This document shows, one piece after another, positions 61,963-64,000 of a DNA stretch of 64,000 nucleotides. How positions within the stretch are numbered: position 1 is the first letter of the stretch; each line of letters starts with the position of its first letter. The DNA is from Streptomyces sp. NBC_01298. GTDB taxonomy: Bacteria > Actinomycetota > Actinomycetes > Streptomycetales > Streptomycetaceae. Location: assembly GCF_035978755.1 (NCBI RefSeq), contig NZ_CP108414.1, positions 4,278,001-4,342,000 on the forward strand, in the 5' to 3' direction. Both the position numbers and the translations under genes were made by a program. A model generated the notes under the pieces. It was given only the letters and a program-made list of their open reading frames with translations. It made no database searches and had not been told where the DNA came from.

Positions 61963-64000
61963 CTACCAGCCCTCTTCGGTCGAACTGCCACCATGCCCCG
62001 CACGGGCCGGCAGTTGCACCAGGATACGCGCGCCGCCCAACTCGCCTTTCGCGCGCGCTTCCTGTTTACCCTTCAGGTCACCGACAATGTCGCGCACAAT
62101 GGTCAGGCCCAGACCGGTCCCGTTGTCGAAGGTGGTCTTCCCAGGCAGCCAGATCGACTTGAGCGAGATGCCCAGGATGCCCGGGCCCGAGTCATCGACA
62201 CACAGGGCGATGTCCTGGCCCAGCGCATCATCCCGGTCCACCAGGCGGGTTGTGATGCGAATGATCCGCTCAGGGCCCATGGGGGCGTCCGTGCGGGTGA
62301 ATGCATGGGCTGCGTTGGCCAGCAGATTGGACAGGATGGACTCGATGTCAGCGATCGTGGTTCGGACTGTCGCACCCTCAGCCTGCAGGTCGAAGGCCAC
62401 CTGGATGGCCCGCTCGTCGAGATACCGCTTGAACAGTTCTACGACGGAACGGCAGGTGACGTCGAGGTCGATGTCGTTCACCTCGCGCTTGTTCTTCTCC
62501 AGAAGGCTGAGCGGGAGCCTGGCGAACGTCTCCAAGGTCATCGCGCTGTCGATGGAGGAGTCGATGGGGTCCTTGAAGGACTCCTCGTACACCTCGGAGC
62601 TCACCTTCGGTTCGATCCTGCGCCTCAGGGTCTTCACCAGGTTGACGATCCTCGATGCAGGGCGGAGCGCTTCATGGGCGAAGACCGCGGTGCTCGTACC
62701 CACCGTGGCAAGGGATCGGTAGAGAAGCAGGTCTTCGCGAAGGGCTTCGATCTCCTGCTTCTGGATATTGACCACTTTGGTCGCGCTGTCGGCAAGTGAA
62801 TGAAGGGTGGCCGGGTCGCTGGGCGCGTCAAGGGGAAGCATGTCGTCGTCTGGCGGCACGATGGAGGCCAGGATGCGCTGGAAGCGGGCATCGGCCTCCT
62901 CGGCCTCGTCGTGAGCCTTGACGGAGGCGCCGACCCGGGCCTGTTCGCGTTGCTCAAGCCGCTGTTCCGCGGCCCAGTCCATGGCGCACTTGGCGAACTC
63001 CTGAAGCTGGCCGAACTCGAAGGTCTCGACGAATCCGCTTCGGTCGGTCTTCGGACGGAGCACGTCCGCGGGGTCTACCACCATCAGGCGCCCCAGAGCA
63101 GTAGCTGTCGAAGGGCGTTTCTCGGGACTTCCGCTCCGGCGAAGGTTGATGTCCAGCCAGTCATTGCCCTTGTCCCCGTACGGCTGCACCCGCAGCTCAC
63201 GGTGATAGAGGTGAACCCCACCGACGTGACGGAGCCAGCTACGGATGGCCGGCGTGTCCTGCTCGGCCAGCCGCACCTCCTTTTTGGCCGCCGAAGGGTT
63301 GAGGTTGAACATCCAGAGCTCGAGCGTCGCCTCAGGTGCACTGAAGGCGAGGGGCGGTGCTGCGTTCTTCGTCTTGCGTCGCGTTCCCTGGCGGTGACCG
63401 ACCTCTGCATGGCCGCCGGTGAACTCCGCCTCGCCACGCCAGTTGTAGAGCGTGGCGGAGGCCAGTCCCTCGCTGTCCAGCACGGCTACGAGCCGGTACT
63501 CGTGGTATCGGAGCAGGGTGGAGTTCACCAGCCGTGAAAACCCGGCGTACTCAGGGGTGTCACACTCCACCCTGAAGGCAGTGTTGTCGGCGAAGGGTCC
63601 GCTGAGCAGGAGCAGTGATCTGGCCAGTCGCTCCCCTGCCTTTGCGGAGATGCTGTGCCGTAGCCCAGTGACGGTGACAGTGGTTCCCTGCTTCCACGCA
63701 GGCGTCCCGTCGGCGGCCGTTGAGTCAAGCGTTCGCGTCTCTATCCCCAAGGGCACATCCTCGACAGCATGCGAGGCATCTATGCGATCCCAGTCGATGC
63801 TGAGGACATGCTCGATCCCGGGCTCTGTACGGGACCGCGTGGTCACGGTCACCGTGGTGCCGAGCCGTAGAGCGGCGAGCCGACCGAGGCCCTTCTCACC
63901 GACCTTGCGCCGCCCCAAGCGGGAGTACCTGGAGGACGGCTTACTGGATCTGCCGATCAGAAGGAATCCTGATGCGAGTTCCGCCTCCGTCATCCCATCG
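61963..64000 (-). CDS. Dual GHKL protein: Hsp90/MORC-like ATPase fused to a histidine kinase, 5' end missing
   Basis: At least 679 residues; the gene runs off the right edge. At the very edge the frame reads DGMTEAELASGFLLIGRSSK, the end of a D-x-G-x-GM motif of Hsp90-type ATPases, followed by GEKGLGRLAALRLG (ATP lid). So the apparent first Met is internal and the true start lies beyond the window. After a middle region (about 100-400) comes a complete histidine kinase: H box with His in TAVFAHEALRP, N box LSNLLANAAHAF, G1 DSGPGI and G2 GTGLGLTIVRDIV. No membrane segment is seen, so it senses something in the cytoplasm. The receiver gene follows after three bases. Confidence 0.85.
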   Translation of the reverse strand, partial: DGMTEAELASGFLLIGRSSKPSSRYSRLGRRKVGEKGLGRLAALRLGTTVTVTTRSRTEPGIEHVLSIDWDRIDASHAVEDVPLGIETRTLDSTAADGTPAWKQGTTVTVTGLRHSISAKAGERLARSLLLLSGPFADNTAFRVECDTPEYAGFSRLVNSTLLRYHEYRLVAVLDSEGLASATLYNWRGEAEFTGGHAEVGHRQGTRRKTKNAAPPLAFSAPEATLELWMFNLNPSAAKKEVRLAEQDTPAIRSWLRHVGGVHLYHRELRVQPYGDKGNDWLDINLRRSGSPEKRPSTATALGRLMVVDPADVLRPKTDRSGFVETFEFGQLQEFAKCAMDWAAEQRLEQREQARVGASVKAHDEAEEADARFQRILASIVPPDDDMLPLDAPSDPATLHSLADSATKVVNIQKQEIEALREDLLLYRSLATVGTSTAVFAHEALRPASRIVNLVKTLRRRIEPKVSSEVYEESFKDPIDSSIDSAMTLETFARLPLSLLEKNKREVNDIDLDVTCRSVVELFKRYLDERAIQVAFDLQAEGATVRTTIADIESILSNLLANAAHAFTRTDAPMGPERIIRITTRLVDRDDALGQDIALCVDDSGPGILGISLKSIWLPGKTTFDNGTGLGLTIVRDIVGDLKGKQEARAKGELGGARILVQLPARAGHGGSSTEEGW

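Larger units (their letters stand above)
58732..64000. mobile_element. Left part of a putative integrative element
   Basis: The region starts at the dapC break and continues past the window. It contains a second dapC-like gene and a three-gene operon with clearly lower GC and more relaxed codon use than the core genes to the left. No integrase, transfer or phage structural gene is visible inside the window, so the type and right end are unknown. Confidence 0.5.

Overview
The window is a 64 kb piece of a high-GC actinobacterial chromosome, almost certainly Streptomyces or a close relative. The evidence is third-position GC codon bias, many GTG and TTG starts, ATGA/TTGA/GTGA start-stop overlaps, a Streptomyces-type parS site and Streptomyces-type DnaA boxes. 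From about 15.5 kb onward the gene order (sigma factor - asd - ask - DUF5063 - recR - ybaB; purA; tryptophan-kynurenine genes; DUF3151 - fba - pyrE; spermidine synthase; dapC-like) is the one I remember from the S. coelicolor core chromosome (SCO36xx region). That comparison is from memory, not computed. No rRNA, tRNA or CRISPR array was seen.

Layout. 0-6.3 kb: a two-half family III CoA-transferase divergent from an acyl-CoA dehydrogenase, then an MFS exporter coupled to a GH88-like glycosidase. 6.5-8.1 kb: a His/Met-rich membrane protein and a SigC-like ECF sigma factor. 8.2-12.6 kb: SHOCT protein, sulfite-oxidase-family enzyme, DoxX protein, cytosine deaminase with an HD-domain protein, and a tiny basic protein. 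12.7-15.4 kb: S9 peptidase and SURF1. 15.5-21.9 kb: sigma factor with a membrane partner, an atypical aspartate-semialdehyde dehydrogenase, aspartate kinase, DUF5063, RecR, YbaB. 22-28.5 kb: SLATT protein, hypothetical, large glycosyltransferase-like membrane protein with GntR regulator, class III aminotransferase. 28.8-33.2 kb: DJ-1/MarR pair, GNAT, Ser/Thr kinase, SnoaL-like protein. 33.4-39.9 kb: hydrolase and acyltransferase followed by two tandem LuxR-type two-component pairs. 40-43.9 kb: ABC exporter divergent from a MarR/GbsR-type regulator, then a hydrolase interrupted by TAG. 43.9-47.1 kb: membrane protein, diacylglycerol-kinase-like protein, purA. 47.2-50.4 kb: tryptophan to anthranilate genes. 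50.5-57.8 kb: housekeeping run with DUF3151, fba, parS, pyrE, epimerase, CoxG-like, spermidine synthase, DUF2617 and a small Cys/Ser-rich membrane protein.

The right end is the most unusual part. A dapC-like aminotransferase breaks off at codon 253, inside the conserved GWKVG motif. As I recall, this is the gene (and probably the place) used as attB by TG1-type serine integrases. About 110 bp later a second, full-length, divergent copy of the same gene begins. After it comes a lower-GC three-gene minus-strand operon: an ATPase with an N-terminal Hsp90/MORC-like GHKL domain fused to a complete histidine kinase (running off the window), a receiver-domain protein with an unknown C-terminal domain, and a ComEC-like metallo-beta-lactamase-fold hydrolase. 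My interpretation is that an integrative element starts at about 58.73 kb, carries its own replacement for the essential gene it disrupts, and brings in a two-component-like system. This may be a stress or defence module and is not one I can name.

Other notable points are the parS palindrome at 52.2 kb, a 32-bp palindrome holding two head-to-head DnaA boxes at 39.9 kb, clear candidate operators for MarR, GntR and GbsR/MarR-type regulators, and in-frame minisatellites in several genes.
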